Part shown: one piece after another, positions 8,875-17,129 of the stretch
How the letters are laid out: each line of letters opens with the position of its first letter
How positions within the stretch are numbered: the first letter of the stretch is position 1
From: Pyxidicoccus caerfyrddinensis
GTDB taxonomy: Bacteria; Myxococcota; Myxococcia; Myxococcales; Myxococcaceae
NCBI RefSeq assembly: GCF_010894405.1
Contig: NZ_JAAIYA010000002.1
Coordinates: 434,001-498,000 of the forward strand
DNA length: 64,000 nucleotides
Direction: 5' to 3'
Position numbers and translations under genes: made by a program
The notes under the pieces: generated by a model
What the model was told of the DNA's origin: nothing
What the model saw: only the letters and a program-made list of their open reading frames with translations
The model's database searches: none

Positions 8875-9097
8875 ATCCTGCTCCGGCGGTCGGTGCCTGC
8901 CTACAACGAGGCCCGGAAGTCGCGGCAGACCCGCGCAGTCAACACCGGGAAGGGGGTGGCGGCAAGGGAGCAGAGGTGAGGAACCAGCGTGCCCCCCGCT
9001 ACCCTGCTCGGGTTCTTGTCAGGTGGTTCTCAGGCGGTGTGCCGGAGCGTTGTCGATGGGATGCTCCGGTGCCCCGTGGATGGAGGCGCGCGGGGAC

Positions 9098-9871
9098 TCA
9101 TGGCGTGGGGAGGGAAAGTTCCGGGAGGCGGGTGGGCTTCCGGTGCCGCGGGTGGTCGTAGAAGCACTCCGGGCCGAGCACGGTGATGAGGCGCTGCTCG
9201 GCGGCGTCCCCTTCCGGCGTCATCGCCTGGGTGGGGAGCGCGTAGGGCTGGACGAGGACGCGTCCGCCGCCGAGCTCCTGGTGGGTGTCTGGCGGTAACG
9301 ACTGGAGGCGATCTCCGAACATGCGCACGAAGGGCGGTCCAAAGAAGTTGCGCCAGTAGAGTCCGGCGAGGCCTTCGCTGGGGTCTTGGACGGTGGAGGT
9401 TTCGATGGAGCCGAAGCCGTCAGGGCTGGGGATGAGCCGCAGGGTCTTTCGGTCCCTGTCCTCGGCCATTGCTGTTTGGGCCAGGGGGGAGTCCAGCAGC
9501 TTCATGACCTCGGCCACCTGATGCAGGTGCGCGCCTCTCCATCCAGGCTCCTTCGCCTCGGTAATGGAGGTTCCCCAGATGAGTTTTCCCGCAAAGGGCG
9601 GAGCGGCATTCTTCGCTGGGAAGACCATCACGTAGTCCCGGTCCGTGTGTGCGGTGATGGTGATGTTCTGGAACTCCTCGAAGTAGGTCAGGAGCGCGCT
9701 GTAGTCCTGGTCGGCGGCGTCCAGGCTTCCGACCATGAGTGCCCGTCCGAAGTGCACGGGTCGGAACCAGCGGTACTCGTTGAACATGAGCTCCACGAGC
9801 TCACGCATGACGTCCGAGGAAGGAGGTCCTGGTGGCAGCAGCAGGGAGGTGTGGAGGTGTCTGGGTGCCAT
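9098..9871 (-). CDS. Unrecognised protein, possibly immunity-type
   Basis: 257 residues, soluble, without signal peptide. It opens 10 bases after the last codon of a frame-disrupted lipoprotein gene on the same strand, so the two form a transcription unit. Features include WFRPVHFGRALMVGSLDA, many aromatic residues and a conserved-looking segment GLAGLYWRNFFGPPFVRMFG. It is similar in style to myxobacterial immunity-like families (Imm52-type) that I recall following small lipoprotein genes, but I cannot confirm membership from sequence alone. If that were right it would neutralise a toxin. No toxin domain is seen nearby. Confidence 0.55.
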   Translation of the reverse strand: MAPRHLHTSLLLPPGPPSSDVMRELVELMFNEYRWFRPVHFGRALMVGSLDAADQDYSALLTYFEEFQNITITAHTDRDYVMVFPAKNAAPPFAGKLIWGTSITEAKEPGWRGAHLHQVAEVMKLLDSPLAQTAMAEDRDRKTLRLIPSPDGFGSIETSTVQDPSEGLAGLYWRNFFGPPFVRMFGDRLQSLPPDTHQELGGGRVLVQPYALPTQAMTPEGDAAEQRLITVLGPECFYDHPRHRKPTRLPELSLPTP

Positions 9872-9881
9872 GTCTGCTCGC

Positions 9882-10208
9882 TCAGGGATACCACCGGACC
9901 TGGACCTTGCCGCGACCGCTGAGCGCCATCGGTCTCTGGCTCAAGGGCTCCGTGAGCCACGGCACCCGCGCCACCTTGAAGCGCAGGTACACCTCTTCGG
10001 CTCCTCGCGCGCCAGCTGTTCCTCGCTCCGGTCATGCAGCCAGGCCAGCAGCTCCAGCGGGGCGGTAGCGCAGCGGGGTGCTCTCCAGCCACGGTTCGAG
10101 CCGCTGGCCACCCCAGCCCTGGCAGCCCGACAGCAGCACCAGCCCCACCAACGCCAACGCCGCTACGGCTCGGGCATCCACGCCACCTCGGTTGCAACCG
10201 CCGGCCAT
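9882..10208 (-). pseudogene. Frame-disrupted small lipoprotein gene
   Basis: The ATG at 10208 begins a lipoprotein signal ending in a lipobox (LALVGLVLLSGC, Cys near residue 29), then QGWGGQRLEPWLESTPLRYRP. That frame soon hits a TGA. Good coding continues one base over, after a CCCC run near 10060, as PLELLAWLHDRSEEQLAREE. Near 10000 it returns to the first frame as EEVYLRFKVARVPWLTEPLS, ending at 9882. Third-base G/C bias follows this frame-hopping path exactly. The gene therefore has one extra and one missing base, either as true mutations or sequencing errors. The start overlaps the kinase stop by 46 bases, which suggests one operon. Confidence 0.6.
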
Positions 10209-11686
10209 GCGCCTTCTCCCGGTAATTCTGGAGATAGTAGTAAAGCCCGATGCGTGGGAGTGGTGGCATCAGGCCCGTGGAGGGTCGCCTCGAGGGTGCC
10301 GCTCACGTGAGCGCAGGGCATTGGTGGACGGTGGTGGGTGCAGACAGGTCCCGGACTGACAGCGGCTGTGTCCGGGGCACGCGCCACACCTTGGCGGGCT
10401 TGTGGTTTCAGGGCTGGAGGCTCGGGCGTCTTCACTGGAGCCACGGCCGAGTCCCGGCCGGGCCGGGTGCCCGCCAGCTCCGAGAGCCACACGGAGGGGC
10501 GCCACTCGAGCGCCATCAGCACCGCCGTCACGAGCCCCACGGCCATGCCCAGCACCGCCGTGGCGCGGAACATGACGCTCGCTGGAGGCGTTCCCTCGGG
10601 GACCAGGGGCGCACGAACCCTCAACGCCGGCCTGTCCTCCAGCGGCACCGCTTCTTCCCACCGCCGCGTCCGCGCATGCCGGCCCCGTCGCGGAGGGCCG
10701 TCGCGGTCCGCGACCTCCTCCTCCCACGCCTCACGGGCCGGAAGCCACGCCTCCAGCGACTCGGGGTGGCCATCGGGAGAGGGCAGCTCCGAGTGCGCCT
10801 CGCACAGTGGCACGTCCCAGCGCGCATCCGCTCCGGCCAGCGCCACCTCCAGTGCCTCGCGCAGCGCCTTCGCCGTGCCGCGCGCCTCCGGCCGCTTCGC
10901 GAGCAGTCGCAGGCACAGCGCTTCCAATTCCCATGGCCCCCGCGCATTGAGCGCCCGGGGCGCGGCGGGCACAGCGGAGATGACCGCCTCCACCTCCGCA
11001 GGCGTCTCGGCTCCGGCGAACGGGTGGCGCGCGGTGAGCATCCAGTAGAAGACGACGCCCAGCGCATACAGGTCATCCGCGGGCGTGGCCACGTACCGCG
11101 CACCGGGGCGGCTGTCGCGCTGGAAGGCGAGGGCCTCGGGACTGCGGTACCTCGGCGTGCCCGGCGGCAGCACCCCGGCGGTGAGCCGCGGCGCTCCGGC
11201 GCGCGCACCCACGCCGAAGTCCACCAGCACCGGCTCGCCGTCCTCCTCCCGCACCACGACGTTGGACTCCTTGATGTCCCGGTGCAGCACCTCCGCCGCG
11301 TGCGTCGCCTCCAGCCCGCGTGCCAGGCCGAGCAACAACTTCGCCGCCCGCCGCGCGCCCGGGTTCTCCTCCTCCACCCAGCGCGACAGCGTGCGGCCCC
11401 GCACGTACTCCATCGCCAGGTAGCACCATTGCGGTGCTTGCGGCGGGTGCAGGCCGCACTCGCGAAAGCCCACCACGTTGCGGTGCTCGAGCCGGGGCAG
11501 GAGGGAGACTTCCCGCTCCGCCCACACCCCCAGGTGCTCCAGGGACTGGAGCTTCAGGGCCACCACCTCCGTGCCCCGCGTGGCCCGATACACCACGCCA
11601 TACCCACCCACGCCCAGCAGGCCGTCCACCGCGAAGCCGGCGATGTCGGTGCCCGCCGGCGCTTCCAGCATGTGTTCCGTGCTCAT
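10163..11686 (-). CDS. Membrane-anchored Ser/Thr protein kinase
   Basis: 507 residues. The N-terminal kinase domain (about 15-290) shows GVGGYGVVYRAT (glycine loop), VALKLQ (ATP-binding Lys), HRDIKESNVVV (catalytic loop), VDFGVGA (Mg-binding) and GTPRYRSPEAL (P+1/APE region). It is therefore a probably active RD-type kinase. A basic, Pro/Glu-rich linker (to about 370) precedes one membrane span (MFRATAVLGMAVGLVTAVLMAL, about 373-395), and a short extracytoplasmic tail follows. Its 3' end overlaps the start of the disrupted lipoprotein gene, so the kinase, lipoprotein and downstream gene look like one operon. The target is unknown. Confidence 0.88.
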   Translation of the reverse strand: MSTEHMLEAPAGTDIAGFAVDGLLGVGGYGVVYRATRGTEVVALKLQSLEHLGVWAEREVSLLPRLEHRNVVGFRECGLHPPQAPQWCYLAMEYVRGRTLSRWVEEENPGARRAAKLLLGLARGLEATHAAEVLHRDIKESNVVVREEDGEPVLVDFGVGARAGAPRLTAGVLPPGTPRYRSPEALAFQRDSRPGARYVATPADDLYALGVVFYWMLTARHPFAGAETPAEVEAVISAVPAAPRALNARGPWELEALCLRLLAKRPEARGTAKALREALEVALAGADARWDVPLCEAHSELPSPDGHPESLEAWLPAREAWEEEVADRDGPPRRGRHARTRRWEEAVPLEDRPALRVRAPLVPEGTPPASVMFRATAVLGMAVGLVTAVLMALEWRPSVWLSELAGTRPGRDSAVAPVKTPEPPALKPQARQGVARAPDTAAVSPGPVCTHHRPPMPCAHVSGTLEATLHGPDATTPTHRALLLSPELPGEGAWPAVATEVAWMPEP

Positions 11687-11930
11687 CCGGCCCCCCAGGT
11701 GCTGGAGGCTTCGCCATACAACCCCAGGAATGCTCTCGACATATCAAAACCTGAGAGGTCTTCACCTGTCCCGTGGGGCATCGGGCGCGGGGGCAGCAGG
11801 GTGTTCGCAGCGCAACACGCCGGAGGGGCCGCTCCGACGGGAGTGCGCTTGTGATTGAGAGGACGCGGGCCCGCGCGGCGTCACGAGACACGCGGCGCGG
11901 GCTTGGAGGCACGCCAGGGCCTCGCACCGC

Positions 11931-12932
11931 TCAGGGTGGACACGTGCCACAGTCGGACTGGCAGCTGTTGTAGGCCGTGCCGGTACCGCACTTCTCGGTG
12001 AACTGGCACGTGCCGTCGCCACACCGGAAGATTTCCTGCGGCTGGATGCGCGTGACGATGGGCCGGTAGTTCTTCCCGCCGTACGTGCAGCGCAGGTAGT
12101 ACGGCTTCGGGGCAGAGGTGGTGCCGGCCCGCTCGCACAGGCTCTCGCATGAGCCCACGTGGACGATGGGCGGGCACTCGGAGGACGTCGCGCTCGAGGA
12201 CAGCCCGCATGCACGCGAGGTGCTCTCCGCGGCGCTGAGGTAGGCCCGGTCGTTGGCGGCGAAGATGCCGGTGCCGTCGAAGAGGTTGCCGAAGAAGCAC
12301 GCCTCCTGCTCGCTGTACGTCGACAGCTCCGAGCTCGTGTAGGGGATGACCGCGCCCTGCGCGGTGCGGCCCTGCACGGAGATGGGGATGTGGATGCCGT
12401 ACTTGTTGGTGTGCGCCGCGAGGCAGGCGGACACCACCTCCTGCTCCAGCTCCGTCGCTGTCGAGCCCGAGGCCCAGGCCGTCGCCAGCCCCAGGCTGCC
12501 CGCCCAGGTGTACGTCACCCCCGTCAACGGGTTGGTGAAGCTGCGCGTCTGCCCCGCCGGCACCGCGCACTTCACCACGTACTGCATCACCGCGTTGGCG
12601 GTGGTGACGTCCTGGTTGAACCACGTCTTGAAGCCATTGGTTGACAGGCCATTTGTCGACAAGCCATTGGTTGACAGGCCATTTGTCGACAAGCCATTGG
12701 TGGAGAGGCCATTTGTCGACAGGCCGTTGTCTGTCTGTTCTGCCGCGAGCACCACCCCGAGCTCGTCTCCCGGGCTCGCGTCGGGGCTTGTGTCGGGCAC
12801 GTCCGCTGGGCCGCACCCTGCGCTTCCCACTCCCAATGTCAGTGCCAGGAGTCCCCAGGTGAGCCAGCGTTGGCTCCACTCACGGCTGACACGGCTTCCA
12901 CGTACAGACTGCACTGCTGGTGTAGGACGCAT
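11931..12932 (-). CDS. Lipoprotein with NGLST pentapeptide repeats
   Basis: 333 residues. A signal peptide ends in a lipobox-like LGVGSAGC (Cys near 45). Residues about 69-100 are six tandem NGLST pentapeptides, a feature I associate with a myxobacterial lipoprotein family. The main domain starts with FKTWFNQDVTTANAVMQYVV and has many Cys residues. The C-terminal 60 residues are Cys rich (EIFRCGDGTCQFTEKCG, YNSCQSDCGTCPP), resembling the small disulfide modules often seen at the end of secreted myxobacterial proteins. A GGGGGGAG ribosome site precedes the ATG. Its function is unknown, but it must be surface or periplasm facing. Confidence 0.75.
   Translation of the reverse strand: MRPTPAVQSVRGSRVSREWSQRWLTWGLLALTLGVGSAGCGPADVPDTSPDASPGDELGVVLAAEQTDNGLSTNGLSTNGLSTNGLSTNGLSTNGLSTNGFKTWFNQDVTTANAVMQYVVKCAVPAGQTRSFTNPLTGVTYTWAGSLGLATAWASGSTATELEQEVVSACLAAHTNKYGIHIPISVQGRTAQGAVIPYTSSELSTYSEQEACFFGNLFDGTGIFAANDRAYLSAAESTSRACGLSSSATSSECPPIVHVGSCESLCERAGTTSAPKPYYLRCTYGGKNYRPIVTRIQPQEIFRCGDGTCQFTEKCGTGTAYNSCQSDCGTCPP
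12631..12730 (-). repeat. Tandem 15/30-bp coding repeat
   Basis: A 30-bp unit starting AAGCCATTGG repeats at 12631, 12661 and 12691, with a partial fourth copy to about 12730. Each unit is two similar 15-bp halves. It encodes the NGLST pentapeptide repeats of the lipoprotein on the minus strand. Near-identical copies at DNA level suggest recent expansion by slippage or recombination. Confidence 0.85.
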
Positions 12933-13067
12933 GACTCCCCCCGCTTGAAGCGGCCGGCTTGTGGCCGGTCGCCGTGGCGCCCACCGGTTCCAGCGATGAC
13001 AAACAAAAACGCTGTTGCTGGCAGGTAAGGGAAGTGTGACGAAGCGAGGCGGTGCGATGAAATGCGA

Positions 13068-13091
13068 CCAGACGAAAATATTGCCGTCTGG
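13068..13091. other. Inverted repeat in an AT-richer intergenic patch
   Basis: CCAGACG (13068-13074) and CGTCTGG (13085-13091) form a perfect 7-bp inverted repeat around a 10-base AT-rich spacer. It lies about 140 bases upstream of the repeat lipoprotein start and 80 bases past the kinase stop. It could be an operator or a weak hairpin terminator, but no T-run follows on either strand. Confidence 0.35.
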
Positions 13092-13169
13092 GTTAAAACA
13101 CAGACACCCGGTGTGTGTGGTGCAAAACGGGTTGTCTCGGACTCAGAGACTCACCTGTATTCCGTGGTG

Positions 13170-14579
13170 CTACTCAGGTTCCGGAAATTCCAGGGCGAGT
13201 GAGGCCGCGGGCGTGAGGGCGAAGCCGTCCGCGGCGCGCAGCCTCCAGGCTCCGACGTCGGTGACGGGGCCGCCCACGACTTCGGACTCGCCGGACTCGC
13301 CGCGCGTCTCGGCCTGGCCCAGGTGCATGCACAGGTGGACGTGGGCGCTCACGGGGTCCGCGAGCTTCTGCGCGGCCTGCTGGAGGATGCGCAGGGAGTT
13401 CTCCGCCTCGCGCAGGTACGCGGTGCGCTCCGGGCTGGGGGCGCCATTCTCCAGCGGGCGGACGGCGAGCAGCGTGGTGCCGGACTGGAGCGCGAAGAGG
13501 AAGCCTCCGCCGCGCAGGCCCTGCTCCAAGCCGTCCAGCACGTCCGCCAGCACGGCGTACACGGCGTCGTCGTCCTGGGCGGACGAGGCCAGCACCACCT
13601 CGCAGTGGACGGCGAGCGCCAGGCGGGTGCGGCGGGCGGGCTGCACGGGCTCTTCCGCGGCCTCGCTGAGGGCGGCGAGGAAGACGCCCACGCTGCCGTA
13701 GCGCCGGCCGCCGTCCTTCTCCAGGCAGCGCAGCACCACCGCGTCCACGGCCGGAGACACCGGTGCAATCGCACTGGGCCGGGGCGCGGGCGCCTCCAGG
13801 TGCAGCCGCTCCAACTCCATGCGGTCCTCGCACTGGAAGGGGTAGCGGCCGGTGAGCAATTGGTGCAGCAGCACGCCCAGCGCGTAGATGTCCGTGTGCG
13901 GGCCAATGGGGCCGCCGCGGAACTGCTCGGGCGCCATGGCGTGCGCGGTGCCCAGCCGCTGGCCGGCGATGGTGAGCCCCTCCTGCGACGGCTCCACGTA
14001 CAGAAGCTTGGCGATGCCGAAGTCGAGCAGCTTCACCCGGGGGCGCTCGCCCTCTTCCATGACGAGGACGTTGCTGGCCTTCAAGTCACGGTGGACGACG
14101 CCGGCCTTGTGCGCGGCATCCAGCGCCGCGCAGACGGGCTCCAGGTACGCCAGCGCGCGCGACGCGGACAGCCTGCCGCGCTCCTGGACGACCTGGCTCA
14201 GCGTGCGCCCGGTCAGCAGCTCCATGACGTAATAGGGGCTGCCGTCCGGCATCAGGCCGAAGTCGTAGACGTCCACGATGTTGGGGTGGTGGATTTGATT
14301 CACCACCCGCGCCTCGCGCACGAAGCGCTTGAGCATCTCGCCCTGATCCGCCAGGTGCGGGTGCAGCACCTTCACCGCGGCCCGGCGCCCGAGGATGCGG
14401 TGCTCGGCCTCGTAGACGCTGCCGTGTCCGCCAGAGGCCAGCAGCGCCTTGAGGACGTACTCACCGGCCAGCGTTCCCGGGCCGCGCTCGGCCTTGGTCG
14501 TCTCTCCACGCTCCCGCTCGAAGGCGCCGAGGTCTGTCCGGGCCTGGATGCGGAAGGTGCTCTCGGAATCCGCCGCCAT
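13170..14579 (-). CDS. Ser/Thr protein kinase with a degenerate cyclase-like C-terminal domain
   Basis: 469 residues, soluble. The kinase domain (about 38-310) has ASGGHGSVYEAEH, AAVKVL, HRDLKASNVLV, LDFGIAK and GTAHAMAPEQF, so it should be active. Residues about 318-465 begin TRLALAVHCEVVL and include ALQSGTTLLAV and VHLCMHLGQAE...VVGGPVTDVGAW. The order resembles class III nucleotide cyclase domains (strand, regulatory Gly motif, G-E-V-V-G-D region), but the metal-binding Asp residues appear absent. I infer a catalytically dead sensor or dimerisation module. It is divergent from the FHA histidine kinase across a 285-base region. Confidence 0.85.
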   Translation of the reverse strand: MAADSESTFRIQARTDLGAFERERGETTKAERGPGTLAGEYVLKALLASGGHGSVYEAEHRILGRRAAVKVLHPHLADQGEMLKRFVREARVVNQIHHPNIVDVYDFGLMPDGSPYYVMELLTGRTLSQVVQERGRLSASRALAYLEPVCAALDAAHKAGVVHRDLKASNVLVMEEGERPRVKLLDFGIAKLLYVEPSQEGLTIAGQRLGTAHAMAPEQFRGGPIGPHTDIYALGVLLHQLLTGRYPFQCEDRMELERLHLEAPAPRPSAIAPVSPAVDAVVLRCLEKDGGRRYGSVGVFLAALSEAAEEPVQPARRTRLALAVHCEVVLASSAQDDDAVYAVLADVLDGLEQGLRGGGFLFALQSGTTLLAVRPLENGAPSPERTAYLREAENSLRILQQAAQKLADPVSAHVHLCMHLGQAETRGESGESEVVGGPVTDVGAWRLRAADGFALTPAASLALEFPEPE

Positions 14580-14864
14580 GGGTGGACGACTCTACCACCA
14601 TTCCTCCAGGTATCCGCTGCACGGCCCGGGCCCCGGAGGCTCGTCCGGCTGCATCAATACCGTCCGTGCGTTCACCATCCACCAACCCGGTGCCCTGCGA
14701 GCAGGCCGGGTGTCGGCTGGCATATGCTCGGGCTTCCCACCACACCCCGGGGGATTGGACGGCAAGTGCCCGGGGCTGCTGGATTTCGGGACGTGGCGAC
14801 ACGCGCGGAGTCAGGGGCTGGGTGGGGGGTTCGGGGCCGTGGGTGGGCGCCGGGGGGAGTGGAA

Positions 14865-17129
14865 ATGACGACGCTGGACGACCTCACGACGTGCGCGGGC
14901 CTTGCCTTGGCTCCGCCGTCTTCCACCGGTGCCTGCCTCATCCTCATCAGCACGACGACACCGGCCGCCATCGGCAAGGCGTATCGGTTGGAGCCGGGTG
15001 AGCACACCATCGGCCGTGGCTCCGAGGCCACGGTGCGCATCGACGACCACGGGGTGTCGCGCAAGCACGCACGCATCGTCCGCACCGACGACGGCGGCTG
15101 CCACGTCACGGACCTCGAGTCCACCAACGGCACGCTGCTCAACGGCGTGCCCGTCACCACCGCCGAATTGCAGGAGGGAGACAGGCTCCAGATTGGCACT
15201 GTCACCGTCTTCCGCTTCTCCAAGCGCGAGGTGCTGGAGCAGCGCGAGGAGCAGCTGCGCCAGGCGCTGTCCGCCGCGCGCGTGGGCATCTGGGACTGGA
15301 ACGCGCAGAGCGGCCGGGTGACATGGAGCGAGCAGGTGGACCGGCTGCTGGGGCTCGCCGTGGGCAAGCTGTCCGGCCGGGCCATGGACCTGGACGAGGT
15401 GGTGCACCCCGGCGATTTGCCCCGCGTGCGCGAGGTGCTGCGCGCCGCGCTGGAGAAGAAGACGCAGGTGGATGTGGAGTACCGCATCGAACCGCAGGGA
15501 AGTGGATGGCGGTGGATATCCTGCAAGGGTGACGTGCTGTGCGACGCGTCCGGCACGCCCGCGCGGGTGACGGGCACGGTGATGGACATCACCGCGCGCA
15601 AGCAGGCGGAGCAGGAGCTGCAGCGCCAGTCGCTCATCTTCGAGAGCATCTACGACGGCGTGGTGATTACCGATTTGGGCGGCGGCATCATCGACTGGAA
15701 CACCAGCGCGGAGCGCATGTTCGGCCGCAACAAGACCGAGGCGCTGGGACAGACGCTCTTCAGCGTGCTGCACCCGGAGGAGTCCGACAAGACCACCGCG
15801 CAGGTGCTCACCGCGCTGGAGAAGCAGGGGCGCTGGAGCGGGGAGCTGGAGTTCCGCCGGAGGGACGGCACCACGTGCTGGTGCGAGTCCGTGGTGGTGC
15901 CGCTGCGCGACAGCGAAGGGCGCGCGATTGCGAACATCATGGTCCACCGCGATACCACGGAGCGCAAGCAGCTCCAGGCGCACCTGGTGGTGGCGGACCG
16001 GCTGGCGTCGGTGGGCACGCTGGGCGCGGGCGTGGCGCACGAAATCAACAACCCGCTGGCCTACATGCTCGTCAACCTGCACCTCATCCGCGAGGGATTG
16101 GACCGGCTGGAGCACGTGGTGCCCGCGGCGCCCGTCGCATCGCTCCAGCAGCTGGTGCGCGAGACGACGGAGGGCGCCGAGCGCATCGCGACCATCGTCC
16201 GTGACTTGAAGGTCTTCGCACGCGGCGAGCAGGAGCAGCGGCTGATGCCGGTGGACGTGCGCCGGGCGGTGGAGCTGGCGTGCAAGATGGCGGACAACGT
16301 CGTGCGCCACCGCGCGCGGCTGGTGACGGAGTTCGAGCCGGTGGCCCCGGTGGAGGCGAGCGAGTCGCGGCTGTGCCAGGTGTTCCTCAACCTGCTGCTC
16401 AACGCGGCGCAGGCCATTCCGGAGGACGGCCCGCACGCCAATGAGCACGAAATCCGCGTCGTCATCCGCGCCGAGGAGCGCGGCCGGGTGGTGGTGGAGG
16501 TGCGCGACACCGGCATGGGCATGGCGCCCGAGGTACTGGGCCGCATCTTCGACCCGTTCTTCACCACCAAGCCGGTGGGCGTGGGCACGGGGCTGGGGCT
16601 GTCCATCTGCCACGGCATCATCGAGTCCATGGGCGGCTCCATCCAGGCGGAGAGCGAGCCCGGCCGGGGCAGCACCTTCCGCGTGGTGCTGCGCGCGGCC
16701 ACGCGCGAGCTGGAGGTGCTGCCGCGCCTGGCCGCCGCGGTGCAGAACAACGCGCGGGCGCGCATCCTGGTGGTGGATGACGAGCCCAACGTGACGCTGG
16801 CGCTGCAGCGCTCGCTGGCGGCGGACCACGAGGTGGCGACGGCCAACAGCGCGCAGGCCGCGCTGCGGCTGGTGAGCGAGGGCAGCCGCTACGACCTCAT
16901 CCTGTGTGACGTGATGATGCCCGGCATGACGGGCATGGACCTGTACAACGAGCTGGGCCGCTGTGCCCCGGAGCAGGCAGGACGCATGGTGTTCATGACG
17001 GGCGGCGCCTTCACCCCGCGCACGGTCTCCTTCCTGCGCGAGGTGCCCAACCTCAAGATTTCCAAGCCGCTGGACCTCACGCAGCTTCGCGAGTTGGTGG
17101 GCCGCTCCGCCGAGGCGGCTGCGCGATGA
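14865..17129 (+). CDS. Hybrid histidine kinase FHA-PAS-PAS-HisKA-ATPase-receiver
   Basis: 754 residues, no membrane span. An FHA domain (about 35-110) shows the phosphothreonine-binding pattern HTIGRGSEATVR, SRKHARI and DLESTNGTLLNG. Two PAS domains follow (about 128-245 and 250-365, each ending in the ITARKQAEQ / DTTERKQLQ type linker). The H-box GAGVAHEINNP places the acceptor His at 392, followed by the ATPase boxes (FDPFFTTKPVG, GTGLGLSI). A receiver domain from about 630 has DDEP and phospho-acceptor Asp 682 (ILCDVMMPG). The FHA domain suggests input from a Ser/Thr kinase, and one is encoded divergently upstream. The stop overlaps the OPT transporter start (ATGA), so the two are co-translated. 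Confidence 0.9.
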   Translation: MTTLDDLTTCAGLALAPPSSTGACLILISTTTPAAIGKAYRLEPGEHTIGRGSEATVRIDDHGVSRKHARIVRTDDGGCHVTDLESTNGTLLNGVPVTTAELQEGDRLQIGTVTVFRFSKREVLEQREEQLRQALSAARVGIWDWNAQSGRVTWSEQVDRLLGLAVGKLSGRAMDLDEVVHPGDLPRVREVLRAALEKKTQVDVEYRIEPQGSGWRWISCKGDVLCDASGTPARVTGTVMDITARKQAEQELQRQSLIFESIYDGVVITDLGGGIIDWNTSAERMFGRNKTEALGQTLFSVLHPEESDKTTAQVLTALEKQGRWSGELEFRRRDGTTCWCESVVVPLRDSEGRAIANIMVHRDTTERKQLQAHLVVADRLASVGTLGAGVAHEINNPLAYMLVNLHLIREGLDRLEHVVPAAPVASLQQLVRETTEGAERIATIVRDLKVFARGEQEQRLMPVDVRRAVELACKMADNVVRHRARLVTEFEPVAPVEASESRLCQVFLNLLLNAAQAIPEDGPHANEHEIRVVIRAEERGRVVVEVRDTGMGMAPEVLGRIFDPFFTTKPVGVGTGLGLSICHGIIESMGGSIQAESEPGRGSTFRVVLRAATRELEVLPRLAAAVQNNARARILVVDDEPNVTLALQRSLAADHEVATANSAQAALRLVSEGSRYDLILCDVMMPGMTGMDLYNELGRCAPEQAGRMVFMTGGAFTPRTVSFLREVPNLKISKPLDLTQLRELVGRSAEAAAR

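Noticed and set aside
13323..14864. N-terminal extension of the hybrid kinase as a 1268-residue open frame
   Set aside because: The first 514 codons run antisense to the Ser/Thr kinase gene with His/Gln/Arg-rich sequence typical of shadow frames. The FHA domain starts after the ATG at 14865, which has a GGGGGGAG ribosome site.
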